Shown piece after piece: positions 22,006 to 31,759 of a stretch of DNA of 64,000 bases (the first letter of the stretch is position 1; every line of letters begins with the position of its first letter). The notes under the pieces were generated by a model. It was not told the DNA's origin, did no database searches, and saw nothing but the letters and a program-made list of their open reading frames with translations. The stretch lies in contig NZ_KB898668.1 in the NCBI RefSeq assembly GCF_000377765.1, positions 124,001 through 188,000 on the forward strand, written 5' to 3'. This DNA is from Gracilibacillus lacisalsi DSM 19029 (lineage in GTDB: Bacteria > Bacillota > Bacilli > Bacillales > Amphibacillaceae). The position numbers were made by a program, and so were the translations under genes.

Positions 22006-22034
22006 ATTATGTCAAAAACGGCACGTGAAGTCAA
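22006..22034 (-). promoter_or_regulatory. Sigma-A promoter of the pyr operon
   Basis: On the minus strand TTGACT (22034-22029) and CATAAT (22011-22006) are exactly 17 bases apart, just upstream of the first attenuator. The -35 box contains the TGA stop of rluD (22031-22033), so the promoter overlaps the end of the upstream gene. Confidence 0.85.
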
Positions 22035-22945
22035 TAACTTTTTCGGATATTTTCTAATACCTTCGCAAATTTATCTGGTAACGGTGCCTCAAACTCCATT
22101 TGCTCTTGCTTGACGGGATGTTCAAAGCTTAAATGATATGCATGTAGTGCTTGTCCATCAACATCAATTGTTTTCCGTTGACCATATTTGGGATCGCCAA
22201 CCAATGGGTAACCAATATATTTCATGTGTACACGAATCTGATGGGTTCTTCCAGTTTCTAACACGCATTTCACAAAAGTGAATTTCCCATGCAGTCTTTC
22301 GATTACTTCAAAATGTGTCACAGCATGCTTGCCTTTCTCCGTAACATCCATTAGTTGACGATTTTTTTCGCTTCGCCCTATTGGAGCATCAATTGAACCA
22401 TATTCATGCGGAATATCCCCATGAACAATTGCTTTATATGCTCTTTTAATTTTTTTCTCTTTCAGTTGCTCTGCTAATCTTTCGTGAGCAACATCATGTT
22501 TAGCTACTACTAATAAACCACTTGTGTCTTTATCAATCCGATGGACTATCCCAGGTCTTTTTACACCATTAATACCTGATAAATCATCACAGTGGAACAG
22601 TAAAGCATTGACTAAAGTATCTTCCTGATGGCCAGCTGCTGGATGAACGACCATTCCACTCTTTTTATTAATGACAAGAATATCTTCATCTTCATATACG
22701 ATATCAATTGGTATATCTTTTGCCACGACATCTAATGGTTCTACTTCCGGTACTTGCCACTCAATTTGATCTTCAGTCTGACATTTATAGTTTTGTTTCA
22801 CGGACTTACCGTTTACAAGCACTAAGTTTTTATCAAACCAAGTTTTAATTTGTGATCTGGAATAGTCTTCTGTAATGTCGACTAACAGTTTATCTATCCG
22901 TGTTCCTTGATCATTCGTCTTAACTACATAAGAAAACTCGCTCAT
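22031..22945 (-). CDS. RluD-type 23S rRNA pseudouridine synthase (YlyB)
   Basis: This 304-residue RluA/RluD family enzyme isomerises uridines in 23S rRNA. It has an N-terminal S4 RNA-binding domain (about 14-75) and the catalytic motif HRIDKDTSG (135-143) with Asp138 as nucleophile. It corresponds to B. subtilis ylyB, between lspA and pyrR. Its ATG overlaps the lspA stop by 4 bases, with AAAGGAGC as ribosome site, so the two are co-translated. Its stop lies in the pyr promoter. Confidence 0.94.
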   Translation of the reverse strand: MSEFSYVVKTNDQGTRIDKLLVDITEDYSRSQIKTWFDKNLVLVNGKSVKQNYKCQTEDQIEWQVPEVEPLDVVAKDIPIDIVYEDEDILVINKKSGMVVHPAAGHQEDTLVNALLFHCDDLSGINGVKRPGIVHRIDKDTSGLLVVAKHDVAHERLAEQLKEKKIKRAYKAIVHGDIPHEYGSIDAPIGRSEKNRQLMDVTEKGKHAVTHFEVIERLHGKFTFVKCVLETGRTHQIRVHMKYIGYPLVGDPKYGQRKTIDVDGQALHAYHLSFEHPVKQEQMEFEAPLPDKFAKVLENIRKSY

Positions 22946-23415
22946 TTCTGGTTGCTCCTTTTTTTGTTTCTCTCATCTAAAAATGTATAGATGAAAATAG
23001 CAATAACTCCTACTACCAATGCGGAATCAGCAATATTAAAGATTGGATAATCATATGTACCGATATAAACGTCAAAGAAGTCGACTACTTCTTTTCGGAA
23101 CAGGCGATCAATAAAATTGCCAATTGCTCCGCCTAATATAAAAGCTAATGCTAGTCTTAACCATTTACTCTCCTTGCCAAACTTTTGGATGTAAAAAATT
23201 ATAAAACCAATAACAATCACGGTAATGATATAGAAAAAGAACATTTGCCCTTCTAGTATCCCCCATGCTGCACCAGAATTTCGGTGTGATGTTAAATAAA
23301 AAAAGGATTCAATAACGGTGATTCGTTCTCCAATTTCCATATTTGTTACGATGAGCCATTTTGTTACTTGATCAACAATGACAACTGCTAATGCTATTAC
23401 ATATACTCTCCACAT
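22942..23415 (-). CDS. lspA: Lipoprotein signal peptidase (SPase II)
   Basis: LspA cleaves signal peptides of diacylglyceryl-modified prolipoproteins in the membrane. The 157-residue protein has four membrane helices and the catalytic aspartates Asp103 (GNFIDRL) and Asp130 ([11 protein letters not shown]). The ATG at 23415 is chosen over one 21 bases upstream because GGAGG sits eight bases before it. In B. subtilis ylyA lies between ileS and lspA; here that space is filled by repeats. Confidence 0.96.
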   Translation of the reverse strand: MWRVYVIALAVVIVDQVTKWLIVTNMEIGERITVIESFFYLTSHRNSGAAWGILEGQMFFFYIITVIVIGFIIFYIQKFGKESKWLRLALAFILGGAIGNFIDRLFRKEVVDFFDVYIGTYDYPIFNIADSALVVGVIAIFIYTFLDERNKKRSNQK

Positions 23416-23545
23416 AATATACCTCCGACATTTCATTAAACGACTACTTAAATACCCATCATATTATACCATTATCCTCCCATTAAAGAAAACTTGTAAT
23501 ACCAAAAGCTACAAACACATGTCTACCATATTAACAACTTTCGTA

Positions 23546-23708
23546 GTATCCATATACTGCGCAGTAACGAGGAAAAGGATTTGTTCTTTTCCATGCTTCA
23601 CTTAGAGAGTGCATGCAAACCGCTCCGGCAGAATACTGCGCTTTCCGTGGGCTCGGCTTCAGCTCTCGCTGTCCCACAGGAGTCTCCGTATTCTGCCTAC
23701 GCTATTTA
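23546..23708 (+). repeat. Long-hairpin intergenic repeat, copy A
   Basis: It starts at ATCCATATACTGCGCAGTAA and ends at CTGCCTACGCTATTT. The outer arms GGCAGAATAC and GTATTCTGCC pair perfectly, with inner segments CTTTCCGTGGG and CCCACAGGAGTC nearly pairing. Copy A lacks the extra central hairpin seen in copies C and D. No reading frame. Confidence 0.8.
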
Positions 23709-23783
23709 GATAATTCTACCTTTTATAAGAGGAAATACTCAGTAACCATTACCTGTTATTACTTCTTTCAAAATTCAGGACAC

Positions 23784-24053
23784 TACGCAAAGCGGAGGCA
23801 AGATACGTAGACTCCTACGGGAACAGCGCGAGCTGAAGACCCCGTGATGCACCTGCGTCTTCTAGTAACGCTTCGAAGTGGCTTCCTCGGTGCAAGGGAG
23901 CAAAGAAGATAATTCCAAGTAGTTCCTGGCTAAGGCCGTGCCCGTGGAAAGCGTAGTATCTTGCCGGAGCGTAAGTAAGCACTCGTTAAAGTTAGAATAG
24001 AAGAAAGCTTCACTCCACAAATTTTTACTAGTTCGCAGTATATATCTACTACG
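23784..24053 (-). repeat. Long-hairpin intergenic repeat, copy B
   Basis: Read on the minus strand, it begins TAGTAGATATATACTGCGAA, passes AAAATTTGTGGAGTG and GCTCCGGCAAGATAC, and ends at GTATCTTGCCTCCGC. The outer arms GGCAAGATAC/GTATCTTGCC are perfectly paired yet differ from copy A at two positions on each side. The central part is longer than in A, with TGCACC/GGTGCA pairing. Confidence 0.78.
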
Positions 24054-24072
24054 ATATTTCCATGTGGAATAG

Positions 24073-24109
24073 AAAAGCAACTATCTTTATGTGGAAGATA
24101 GTTGCTTTA
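24073..24109 (-). terminator. Terminator of ileS
   Basis: Arms AAAAGCAACTATCTT (24073-24087) and AAGATAGTTGCTTTA (24095-24109) form a long stem just after the ileS stop; the minus-strand continuation is TTTTCTATTCC. Confidence 0.88.
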
Positions 24110-24115
24110 CTATTA

Positions 24116-26875
24116 CTATTCTACAAGGTCTGCATAGTTTTCTTTTACTACCGTTGCACAACGCGTACATAATGTCGGATGATCTTGATCTTCACCGACG
24201 GTATCTGAAATCACCCAACAACGCTCACAGGTTTCCCCTTCATGTTTACTAATTTTCAATTTAACATGTTCAAACGTTTGACCATCTGTTAGTTCATCAA
24301 CTAGTTCCACATGAGAAACAATTAACAATTGATGTAGATATGGTACTTCAGCTAATAACGTTGCTACTTTATCATCATTTGCTTTGATAGTTACAGAAGC
24401 CTCTAATGATTTACCTATTACTTTTTCTGCACGCGCTTCTTCTAATGCTTTCAAAATATCATCACGTACATTCATAAATTGTGACCATTTAGCAGCTAAT
24501 TGCTCTTGGTCTTTGATTTCTCTTGCTTCTGGCATATCCGTTAGCTGTGGACTTTGTGCTTCCACACCTGGAATATAACTCCACACTTCCTCCATTGTAT
24601 GAGTTAAGATCGGTGTTAGCAATTTCACTAAGGAAGTGATGATTTCGTGATAGACTGTTTGAATGCTACGTCTTCTATGATTATCCTCTGCCTCAATATA
24701 GAGAATATCTTTAGCAAAATCTAGATAGAAGGAGCTTAAATCAATCGTACAGAAATGATGAATCGTTTGATATACCGTTGAGAAATCATATTCATCATAA
24801 GCTTTGCGTGCCTTGTCAATCACTTGTTGCAGACGGTATAACATGTAACGGTCGATTTCTTCCAATTGTGCTTCTTCTACACGATTTTGAAGGGTGAAAT
24901 CAGATAAATTACCAAGTAAGAAGCGGAACGTATTTCGAATTTTACGATATCCTTCTGACGTTTGTTTAATAATCTCATCGGAAATACGAACATCTGCCTG
25001 ATAATCAACAGAAGATACCCATAAGCGCAGAATATCTGCACCGTATTGTTTCATGATTTTAGAAGGCACAACTACATTTCCTACTGATTTACTCATTTTA
25101 CGACCATGACCATCTAATGCGAAACCGTGACTGATTACTGTTTCATACGGAGCTTTACCTGTTACGGCCACAGCTGTTGAAATCGATGAATTAAACCAGC
25201 CACGATACTGATCAGAACCTTCTAAATAAACGTCTGCAGGTCGTTGTAGATCTTCTCTTCCTTCCAATACGCCTTCATGAGAGCTACCAGAGTCAAACCA
25301 TACGTCCATGATATCCATTTCTTTCGTAAATTCTCCATTTGGACTGTGTTCAGAAGAGAATCCTTCCGGTAGTAAATCTTTCGTATCCCACTCAAACCAG
25401 ATATTAGAACCATGCTCTTCAAATAGTTTGGCAACATGATTGATTGTTTCGTCATTAATGATTGGTGTTTTATCTTCACCGTAAAATACAGGGATTGGCA
25501 CACCCCACGTACGTTGTCTAGAAATACACCAATCTTCACGATCACGCACCATATTAAATAGTCGCGTTTCACCCCATTTTGGTAACCAGTTAATCCGGTT
25601 AATTTCCGCTAAAATATCTTCTCGGAAATCTTTGATCGATGCAAACCACTGATTAGTCGCACGGAAAATCGTTGGTTTTTTCGTACGCCAGTCATGTGGG
25701 TAGGAGTGAGTGATAAAGGTAAGTTTTAGCAGCGCATTGTTTTCTTCAAGTTTTTCAGTTACTTGTTTGTTAGCAGCATCATAGAATAACCCTTCGAAAC
25801 CTGGCGCTTCCTCAGTGAAAACTCCTTTTTCATCAACCGGGCACAATACATCTAAACCATATTGCTTACCAACAATAAAGTCATCTTCCCCGTGGCCTGG
25901 AGCAGTATGAACAAGTCCTGTACCACTTTCCGTAGTTACGTGCTCACCTAAAATAACTAAAGATTCACGATCATAGAAAGGATGCTTTGCTACTAATTTA
26001 TCAGCTTCCTGACCTTTAAATGTTTTAACCACTTCTGCTTCTTGCCACTCAAGTGTATCTTTTAAATCACTTAACATATCATGTGCGACAATATATTTTT
26101 CTCCAGCTTCTTTAACAACTGCATATTCCAGATCAGGGTGTACCGAAATCGCTAGGTTTGCTGGAATTGTCCATGGTGTCGTTGTCCAGATGATAAATTT
26201 TTCATCTCCATCTAATAAATCTTTACCATCTTTCACATCAAATGTTACATAAATAGACGCTGAGCGCTTATCTTGATATTCAATTTCCGCTTCTGCTAAA
26301 GCAGATTCTGATGATGGAGACCAGTAAACAGGTTTTAGCCCTTTATAGATATAGCCTTTTTTAGCCATTTCTCCGAATACTTTAATTTGTGCTGCTTCGT
26401 AGGACTTGTTTAATGTGATATAAGGATTTTCCCAGTCCCCTCTGACACCTAACTGTTTAAATTGATTTCGTTGATTATCAATTTGTTTTAATGCATACTC
26501 CGCACATTTTTGTCTGAATTCCGCAATAGTCATTTTTTTGCGGTTCACTTTCTTCTTAGCAAGTGCTTGCTCGATTGGAAGACCGTGTGTGTCCCAACCT
26601 GGTACATATGGTGCGTGGAATCCTGCCATTGATTTATATTTGACAATAAAATCTTTCAATACTTTGTTTAGTGCATGACCCATATGGATGTCTCCATTAG
26701 CATATGGAGGTCCATCATGTAATACGAACAATGGTTTCCCTTCTGTTCGCTGTTGTACTTTTTCATACAGATTTTCTTCATCCCACTTTTTCTGCATTTC
26801 TGGTTCTTTGTTAGGTAAATTACCACGCATCGGAAATTTCGTTTGTGGCATTTTTAATGTTTGTTTATATTCCAA
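24116..26875 (-). CDS. ileS: Isoleucyl-tRNA synthetase
   Basis: IleRS charges tRNA-Ile. The 919-residue class I synthetase has HIGH-type HMGH at 64-67, KMSKS in [12 protein letters not shown], and a C-terminal zinc knuckle with CERCW and CTRC pairs. The start is TTG at 26875, preceded by AAGGAGGAG. Expression is controlled by a T-box about 300 bases upstream, and a palindromic repeat separates the T-box from the start codon. In B. subtilis ileS likewise follows divIVA. Confidence 0.98.
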   Translation of the reverse strand: MEYKQTLKMPQTKFPMRGNLPNKEPEMQKKWDEENLYEKVQQRTEGKPLFVLHDGPPYANGDIHMGHALNKVLKDFIVKYKSMAGFHAPYVPGWDTHGLPIEQALAKKKVNRKKMTIAEFRQKCAEYALKQIDNQRNQFKQLGVRGDWENPYITLNKSYEAAQIKVFGEMAKKGYIYKGLKPVYWSPSSESALAEAEIEYQDKRSASIYVTFDVKDGKDLLDGDEKFIIWTTTPWTIPANLAISVHPDLEYAVVKEAGEKYIVAHDMLSDLKDTLEWQEAEVVKTFKGQEADKLVAKHPFYDRESLVILGEHVTTESGTGLVHTAPGHGEDDFIVGKQYGLDVLCPVDEKGVFTEEAPGFEGLFYDAANKQVTEKLEENNALLKLTFITHSYPHDWRTKKPTIFRATNQWFASIKDFREDILAEINRINWLPKWGETRLFNMVRDREDWCISRQRTWGVPIPVFYGEDKTPIINDETINHVAKLFEEHGSNIWFEWDTKDLLPEGFSSEHSPNGEFTKEMDIMDVWFDSGSSHEGVLEGREDLQRPADVYLEGSDQYRGWFNSSISTAVAVTGKAPYETVISHGFALDGHGRKMSKSVGNVVVPSKIMKQYGADILRLWVSSVDYQADVRISDEIIKQTSEGYRKIRNTFRFLLGNLSDFTLQNRVEEAQLEEIDRYMLYRLQQVIDKARKAYDEYDFSTVYQTIHHFCTIDLSSFYLDFAKDILYIEAEDNHRRRSIQTVYHEIITSLVKLLTPILTHTMEEVWSYIPGVEAQSPQLTDMPEAREIKDQEQLAAKWSQFMNVRDDILKALEEARAEKVIGKSLEASVTIKANDDKVATLLAEVPYLHQLLIVSHVELVDELTDGQTFEHVKLKISKHEGETCERCWVISDTVGEDQDHPTLCTRCATVVKENYADLVE

Positions 26876-26933
26876 TTTAACTCCTCCTTATTCTGATTTG
26901 CAAAAAACTGCGAACTTGTAAAATGTTTGTTGA

Positions 26934-27113
26934 GTGGACATTTAGTGCGTTATTTGACGGAATAACGACCGTTTTTCGGTGTTGACGGACATCTAATCCC
27001 TTATTTGGTTATTTTTCGAGAGAATTAGCCTTATTCTGATGAATAACGGAATAGATGTCCGCTAGTATCCTAAAAACGCCTCTTTTGCAACCATTAACGG
27101 AACAAATGTCCGC
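26934..27113. repeat. Four-module palindromic repeat, copy E1 (ileS leader)
   Basis: Modules begin at 26934 (GTGGACATTTAGTGCGTTAT), 26984 (ACGGACATCTAATCCC), 27041 (inverted, AACGGAATAGATGTCCGC) and 27091 (inverted, AACGGAACAAATGTCCGC). Both direct and inverted pairs are 50 bp apart, so the whole element can fold on itself. A second copy lies at 54551-54726. Confidence 0.85.
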
Positions 27114-27178
27114 GATCATCCCGGGTTTACGTTACCCTGCTGTTTACCGATGTTGTTCACCGTTTAAGGTATCTGATC

Positions 27179-27440
27179 AAAAAAAGAACTCCTCATCCCG
27201 GAAAGGGACGAGGAGTTCTCGCGGTACCACCCTTATAGATAACAGCATTCGTTGTGCTATCCACTCAGTAATTCGTAACGTGAATCACTCGTTTACACTT
27301 ACTCTATTCAGTGTAACTACTCATGGGTGATCTTCTATTTAGGCACTAAATTAGGCTTACACCATCCCTAACTCGCTTTGTTAGTAATCCAAATATACTC
27401 TCCCAATCATAGTATTTCCTTCAAGTATGAAAAGTTTGTA
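27179..27440 (-). promoter_or_regulatory. T-box riboswitch of ileS
   Basis: The minus strand carries the T-box AAGGGTGGTACCGCGAG (27217-27233) followed by a terminator (arms AGAACTCCTCATCCC and GGGACGAGGAGTTCT, 27185-27219) and a T-run. The acceptor-pairing TGGT fits tRNA-Ile with A at the discriminator. Upstream are a GGTGTAAGCC segment and ACCCATGAGTAG of Stem I, and a perfect 7 bp hairpin, TTACACT/AGTGTAA. I could not place an isoleucine Specifier triplet with confidence. Confidence 0.9.
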
Positions 27441-27478
27441 GTAAGAATTATATGTAATAATTTTTATTACGTCAAGAA

Positions 27479-27994
27479 TTAATATTGATTGGACTCTTCT
27501 CTTTCCATATCTTCTTCTTCGTTTTCGATGTCCATTTCAAATAATCCATCCCAATCATTATTTTCTACTAAATCAAGTTGTGCCTCTACCAACATTTTCA
27601 ATCTGGTACGGAAGACTTTCGCTTGTTTCTTTAATTCTTCTACTTCTAAAGCGATAGATCTTGATTTATGCAGTGCTTCATTAATGATTCGGTCTGCATT
27701 TTTTTCTGCTTCTTTTATGATTAATTTAGATTCCTTTTTGGCATTTTCTTTTACTTCTTCTGCCGTCTCCTGTGCGACCAGAATCGATTTGTTTAACGTC
27801 GTTTCGATATTGGAAAAATGGCTAAGCTTCTCATTTAATTGATCCACTTTTTCTTTTAAATCTTTCTTTTCACGAATAACTGTTTCATAATCTTTGATCA
27901 CTTGATCAAGAAATTCATTTACATCATCTTCATCATAACCCCGAAAACCTCTAGCAAATTCCTTGTTATGAATATCGAGTGGTGTTAAAGGCAC
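27479..27994 (-). CDS. divIVA: Cell-division initiation / polarity protein DivIVA
   Basis: DivIVA recognises curved membrane at septa and poles and positions Min and chromosome-anchoring factors. The start is GTG at 27994, giving MPLTPLDIHNKEFARGF as in B. subtilis; a GTG nine bases upstream lies inside the ribosome site AGGAGGTG. The 171-residue protein has the membrane-binding N-terminus (to about 60) and two coiled-coil stretches, with an acidic tail. It is transcribed from the ylm side, with a T-box-controlled ileS downstream. Confidence 0.95.
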   Translation of the reverse strand: MPLTPLDIHNKEFARGFRGYDEDDVNEFLDQVIKDYETVIREKKDLKEKVDQLNEKLSHFSNIETTLNKSILVAQETAEEVKENAKKESKLIIKEAEKNADRIINEALHKSRSIALEVEELKKQAKVFRTRLKMLVEAQLDLVENNDWDGLFEMDIENEEEDMEREESNQY

Positions 27995-28078
27995 ATCGGC
28001 CACCTCCTATTAGATGTCATTCTTTATACAATATCTTATCATACTTTATTGACAAATCACTAAAAAATTCAACAAAAA

Positions 28079-28852
28079 TTATAATAATTTTTCAAAAGTG
28101 ATTCTTATTTTATCTTTTTTGGTACGACCTTGTAATTCAGTAATCCTGGATCTACCTTTACCTCTAATCGATATGAGATCTTCTTCCTCAAGCATAAAGG
28201 AAGGCTGATCAATGGTTTGGAAATTTACCTTCACTAAACCTTTCTTGATCAGATTCAACGCTTGTTGTCTGGACATTTGGTACAATTCTTTGATGATTAC
28301 ATCTAAGCGTAAAGATGCGCATGTTGCCGTTAGTGATTGCCAAGCATCTTGAGATGGCAGTCTTTCGATCATCGGAACTCTTTCAAAAGTGACTCCTGCC
28401 TTCTTGATTGACGTGACATTTGTAATAAGATAAGTTGTTATATCTGATGCTACGAGAATTTGAATAGTATCATCGTGAATAACAATATCACCCATCTTTT
28501 TTCGTTTAATACCAGCAGATAGAAAAGCGCCTAATACGTCTCGATGTTCAATGGAAACAAATTTTTGCGGAAATGTGGTTTGTAATAACTCCACTTCAAA
28601 ACTCGCTTCATTGATTTCTTCATAAAAAGGGGCTAGTATAGCGCGTCTTCGTTCAGCTGATTCCCATCCTCCAAAGAAAGCTAACTGCAATTCTTCATCA
28701 TTTCCAATTATCATCTCAAAAATCTTTTGTTCCCTTGGGTGTAGAAAATCAATTACTTTTCGCTGATATCTTGTCGTTACTTCATCACGCCAAGACAATA
28801 CTTGGTCGATAAAAGGGTATTCCTCTTGCCTAAAATGTTGATATAAATCCAT
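28079..28852 (-). CDS. ylmH: YlmH, S4-domain RNA-binding protein
   Basis: A 257-residue protein beginning MDLYQHFRQEEYPF with a C-terminal S4 domain (about 180-245; QMSRQQALNLIKKGLVKVN). B. subtilis YlmH has been linked to an RqcH-independent/rescue role in ribosome quality control, and its S4 domain binds the stalled 50S subunit. Its location in the ylm cluster near sepF and divIVA is conserved. Ribosome site AGGTGATCC precedes the ATG. Confidence 0.93.
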   Translation of the reverse strand: MDLYQHFRQEEYPFIDQVLSWRDEVTTRYQRKVIDFLHPREQKIFEMIIGNDEELQLAFFGGWESAERRRAILAPFYEEINEASFEVELLQTTFPQKFVSIEHRDVLGAFLSAGIKRKKMGDIVIHDDTIQILVASDITTYLITNVTSIKKAGVTFERVPMIERLPSQDAWQSLTATCASLRLDVIIKELYQMSRQQALNLIKKGLVKVNFQTIDQPSFMLEEEDLISIRGKGRSRITELQGRTKKDKIRITFEKLL

Positions 28853-28860
28853 AGGATCAC

Positions 28861-29145
28861 CTATATACCGATTACGATATAAAGGAAGTTATAAAATAAG
28901 AAATTTAACCCTCGCAAAGCGAATTGCAATACAAATAGTGCCACAATCGGTGATATGTCAATCATACCACCAATTGGCGGAATAATTTTCCGAAATGGTT
29001 CCAAATACGGCTCTACGATCGAACCTAACATTTGACCAAAAGAGGACTCCCTAGCTCCTGGAAACCAAGACATCAAAATATAAATAATAATCGCATATGT
29101 GTAAATCGTCATCGCATAATATAAAATATCATGTAATAATCCCAT
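28861..29145 (-). CDS. ylmG: YlmG, YggT family membrane protein
   Basis: A 94-residue protein with two hydrophobic segments (about 5-27 and 65-90) around a loop with [18 protein letters not shown], the YggT signature. Homologues are implicated in membrane or nucleoid organisation and division, but the mechanism is unknown. It is tightly packed: 8 bases to ylmH and 9 from sepF. Confidence 0.92.
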   Translation of the reverse strand: MGLLHDILYYAMTIYTYAIIIYILMSWFPGARESSFGQMLGSIVEPYLEPFRKIIPPIGGMIDISPIVALFVLQFALRGLNFLFYNFLYIVIGI

Positions 29146-29154
29146 TTTAACTAA

Positions 29155-29589
29155 TTACCACCTTTGTTCTGGATCTGCTTCTTCCATTATTTCCGTAATA
29201 TTTCCGGATATTTCAATGTTTTCTGGGGTACATAAAAAAGTTTGTGAACCTAGCTTTTTAATTTGACCAGATACAGCATAAACTGTTCCACTCATAAAAT
29301 CAATAATTTGTCTTGCCTGTTGTGTATCCACTCGTTGTAAGTTAATCACAACCGATCTCCGATTCACAACATGATCAGCAATATCTTGTACCTCATTGAA
29401 TGATCTGGGTTCAAATAAAACCATTTTCGCACTTTTTTGAACTGATTTTAAACTGACAACGTTGGCTTTCTCTTCTTTTCTTTCGCTTCGTCTCTGTGGT
29501 TTATCCTCTTCTTCTATTTCTTCTTCGATGATCTCATACTCTTCATCTTCAATTCCGAAGAAATTACGGAACTTCCCCTTCATACTCAT
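29155..29589 (-). CDS. sepF: Cell division protein SepF
   Basis: SepF bundles FtsZ filaments and anchors them to membrane. The 144-residue protein starts MSMKGKFRNFFGI, an amphipathic membrane-binding helix, then an acidic linker (EEEIEEEDKPQRR) and the globular FtsZ-binding domain from about 60. The ATG at 29589 is preferred to one three bases upstream for spacing from GGGGTGATG and agreement with the B. subtilis N-terminus. Confidence 0.95.
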   Translation of the reverse strand: MSMKGKFRNFFGIEDEEYEIIEEEIEEEDKPQRRSERKEEKANVVSLKSVQKSAKMVLFEPRSFNEVQDIADHVVNRRSVVINLQRVDTQQARQIIDFMSGTVYAVSGQIKKLGSQTFLCTPENIEISGNITEIMEEADPEQRW

Positions 29590-29601
29590 CATTCATCACC
29601 C

Positions 29602-30282
29602 CTATTCTTCATATGGCCCCACTAAACTGGAACCAATACGTATATGAGTAGCACCTTCTTCAATTGCAACCTGGTAATCATTACTCATTCCCATAGACAA
29701 ATACTGACACGGTGCATGGTCCCATCCCTTTTCTTGAATAGTACTCTTTAACTTATGTAAGGATTGGAAGACATTACGCAATATCTGTTCATCATCTACA
29801 TGCGGAGCCATCGTCATTAATCCAACTACTCTAATCTTTGGATAGTTTCGTAACGTGTCAATAAATGACTCAACATCTTCTGGTTGCAGTCCATGCTTAG
29901 ATTCTTCGCCACTAACATTCACTTGAACAAAACAATCAACAGGCTTGTCTGTCCGTTTATTAATTTCTTTAGCTAATGATTTTCGGTCTAATGAATGAAT
30001 ATAGTCTATCTTATCAATAATGTCTTTTACTTTACGAGACTGTAACGTACCAATAAAATGCCAAATTGCTTGTTCTCCTATATTCTCGTGTTTCTCAAGA
30101 AAACCTTCCATCCGATTTTCACCTAAATGGCGAACCCCAGAATGTACGGCTTCTAAAGCTCTTTCTATTGTAACATATTTTGTTACCCCGATAATGGTGA
30201 TATCTTCAGGATCCCGTCCCGCTTTCTCGCATGCATGTTTGATATTTTCCTGTATTTGTGTGAGATTTTCTGCTACTGTCAT
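29602..30282 (-). CDS. ylmE: YlmE, PLP homeostasis protein (YggS family)
   Basis: A 226-residue PLP-binding TIM-barrel protein of the YggS/PROSC family, which buffers pyridoxal phosphate and affects amino-acid metabolism. Lys35 (IIGVTKYVTIE) should form the Schiff base; HLGENRMEG and the MGMSNDYQVAI end are family marks. The ATG at 30282 follows AAAGGAGC; the frame extends into ylmD without support. Confidence 0.94.
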   Translation of the reverse strand: MTVAENLTQIQENIKHACEKAGRDPEDITIIGVTKYVTIERALEAVHSGVRHLGENRMEGFLEKHENIGEQAIWHFIGTLQSRKVKDIIDKIDYIHSLDRKSLAKEINKRTDKPVDCFVQVNVSGEESKHGLQPEDVESFIDTLRNYPKIRVVGLMTMAPHVDDEQILRNVFQSLHKLKSTIQEKGWDHAPCQYLSMGMSNDYQVAIEEGATHIRIGSSLVGPYEE

Positions 30283-30305
30283 GTTTAAAGCTCCTTTCAT
30301 CACCG

Positions 30306-31106
30306 TTAAACGAATGCAATAAAACCCATCATTCGGCCAGTAGGGTGTTGGTCTCTTCGATGAGAGAAAAATGATGAATGATGTGATGTGCAATACTTAG
30401 AAATATGTATATGATCGGGTGAAACCCCTGCATCCACTAATAACCGATAGTTTAAATCTTTTAAATCTAACTGGTATTGGTCATCTGCCCCTTGATAAGA
30501 ATCAACATATTTTGCATCAATATGCTGAATAACATGATCATTTACTTGGTAGCATGAGCCGCAAATACTTGGTCCAATCACAACCTCAATATCTTTTACA
30601 TTAGATGACAATTGTTTAAAATGATCGATTGTTTTTTTTGCAATATTGGAAACAGTCCCTTTCCAACCTGCATGTGAAATAGCAACTGTTCCTTGCTTTC
30701 TGTCAGCGAAAAATAATGGAACACAGTCTGCAAACAATGCGGTACACAACACATTATCCTCCGTTGTAATTAAACCATCCGTTTTTGGTATTGCATCCTC
30801 TCTGGAAAATGCTCCACTACCACTATCTTTTGATTGAACGAACTGCACATGATTACCATGTATTTGGTCTGCCATTACCCACTTGTCTAATGAAAATGAG
30901 ATCATTTTCGCTACTCGTTGTCGGTTTTGTAATACATCGCTTGGATTATCCTCTACATGAAAACCTAGGTTATTACTTTGATATGGGGGGTGACTAATAC
31001 CGCCCTCACGTGTTGTAAAACCAGCTACAAGGTTAGAGTTATTACTCATCCATGGTTTAATCCATAATATTCCTTCACCTTCAAGTTGCATAAAGGGTTC
31101 TGTCAT
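30306..31106 (-). CDS. ylmD: YlmD, purine nucleoside phosphorylase / laccase-domain protein (YfiH family)
   Basis: This 266-residue protein belongs to the YfiH/DUF152 family, several members of which have purine-nucleoside phosphorylase and adenosine deaminase activity at a zinc site. Visible are the metal-ligand segments DQIHGNHV, TALFADCVPLFF and SHAGWKGT, and GPSICGSCYQV. It starts at the second of two adjacent ATGs, six bases from GGAGG. It sits in the conserved ylmC-D-E-sepF order. Confidence 0.93.
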   Translation of the reverse strand: MTEPFMQLEGEGILWIKPWMSNNSNLVAGFTTREGGISHPPYQSNNLGFHVEDNPSDVLQNRQRVAKMISFSLDKWVMADQIHGNHVQFVQSKDSGSGAFSREDAIPKTDGLITTEDNVLCTALFADCVPLFFADRKQGTVAISHAGWKGTVSNIAKKTIDHFKQLSSNVKDIEVVIGPSICGSCYQVNDHVIQHIDAKYVDSYQGADDQYQLDLKDLNYRLLVDAGVSPDHIHISKYCTSHHSSFFSHRRDQHPTGRMMGFIAFV

Positions 31107-31169
31107 CATACCCCTCCTATTTTAGATCATTTTATCATATTTTAGCGTTGTAATACAGTTCGATGTCGA

Positions 31170-31463
31170 TTACTGCTGATAAGTTGATGAAGAATCCTCT
31201 TTCTCTTGAACTGGAAGAGTTGGATATTGTCCGTTCTTTTTCACCAAAATAACATCATGCCCTATTTTCATAACATGTTCCCAAGGAATGATGATTTCCC
31301 GTGACTCTCCAAAAACTCCAAAAGTTTTTGTTTTTGTTGCCACTACTAAATTAGTGATTTTTCCTATATCTACATTTATCTCAATATCCGTTAAACTCCC
31401 TATTTTTGTTCCATCTTCAATATACACAATATCTTTCATTTGTAAAGCGGATAAGGTTATCAT
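31170..31463 (-). CDS. ylmC: YlmC/YmxH family PRC-barrel protein
   Basis: A 97-residue PRC-barrel protein (ALQMKDIVYIEDGTKIGSLTD; IIPWEHVMKIGHDVILV). This family occurs in sporulating Firmicutes and was noted among sporulation genes, but its function is unknown. It is the first gene of the ylm block, with ribosome site AAAGGAGGGAGC. Confidence 0.9.
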   Translation of the reverse strand: MITLSALQMKDIVYIEDGTKIGSLTDIEINVDIGKITNLVVATKTKTFGVFGESREIIIPWEHVMKIGHDVILVKKNGQYPTLPVQEKEDSSSTYQQ

Positions 31464-31585
31464 TTCGCTCCCTCCTTTATATCAATATATATGTCTTGAC
31501 TTAAAAAATATGGTGTTTATGACAATAAAATTCGCACATGTTCTCTTTATAATGGCACACACTAACTATACGAGGAGGGATTAAT

Positions 31586-31759
31586 ATGGGTAGAGATGAA
31601 CATAAGAAAAATACTACGAGAAATCCATTAGCACAAACACCAAAAATGGAAAAAACAGATGGAATTGACGTAGAATTCTCTAATGAACTCGCCGATGCAG
31701 AAGATTTAGAAGCAAAAGAACGAGGCGAAAGAGCAGACAAAAGAGCCAAGAAGCGATGA
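31586..31759 (+). CDS. yfhD: YfhD family small protein
   Basis: A 57-residue, highly charged peptide starting MGRDEHKKNTTRNPLAQTPK and containing KTDGIDVEFSNELADAEDLEA, ending RADKRAKKR. It matches the YfhD family of small bacillal proteins, seen in spores or stress contexts; exact function unknown. The ribosome site CGAGGAGGGA is excellent. It is the only plus-strand gene between 9.2 and 56 kb. A perfect hairpin overlaps the stop. Confidence 0.88.
   Translation: MGRDEHKKNTTRNPLAQTPKMEKTDGIDVEFSNELADAEDLEAKERGERADKRAKKR

Larger units (their letters stand above)
23416..24115. other. Gene-free stretch between ileS and lspA, filled by two opposed repeats
   Basis: These 700 bp carry no supported gene. 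They hold two copies of the long-hairpin repeat, one reading plus (23546-23708) and one reading minus (23784-24053), with about 75 bp between them, and then the ileS terminator. Frames of 65-75 codons exist only across the repeats and look like by-products. Confidence 0.7.
26876..27478. other. Leader of ileS: T-box plus inserted palindromic repeat
   Basis: The 603 bp between divIVA and ileS hold the T-box (27179-27440) and, downstream on the minus strand, a four-module palindrome (26934-27113) that would lie within the transcribed leader. No reading frame is supported. Confidence 0.75.

Noticed and set aside
25222-25572. 116-codon frame within ileS
   Set aside because: Out-of-frame shadow of ileS on the same strand; no family resemblance.
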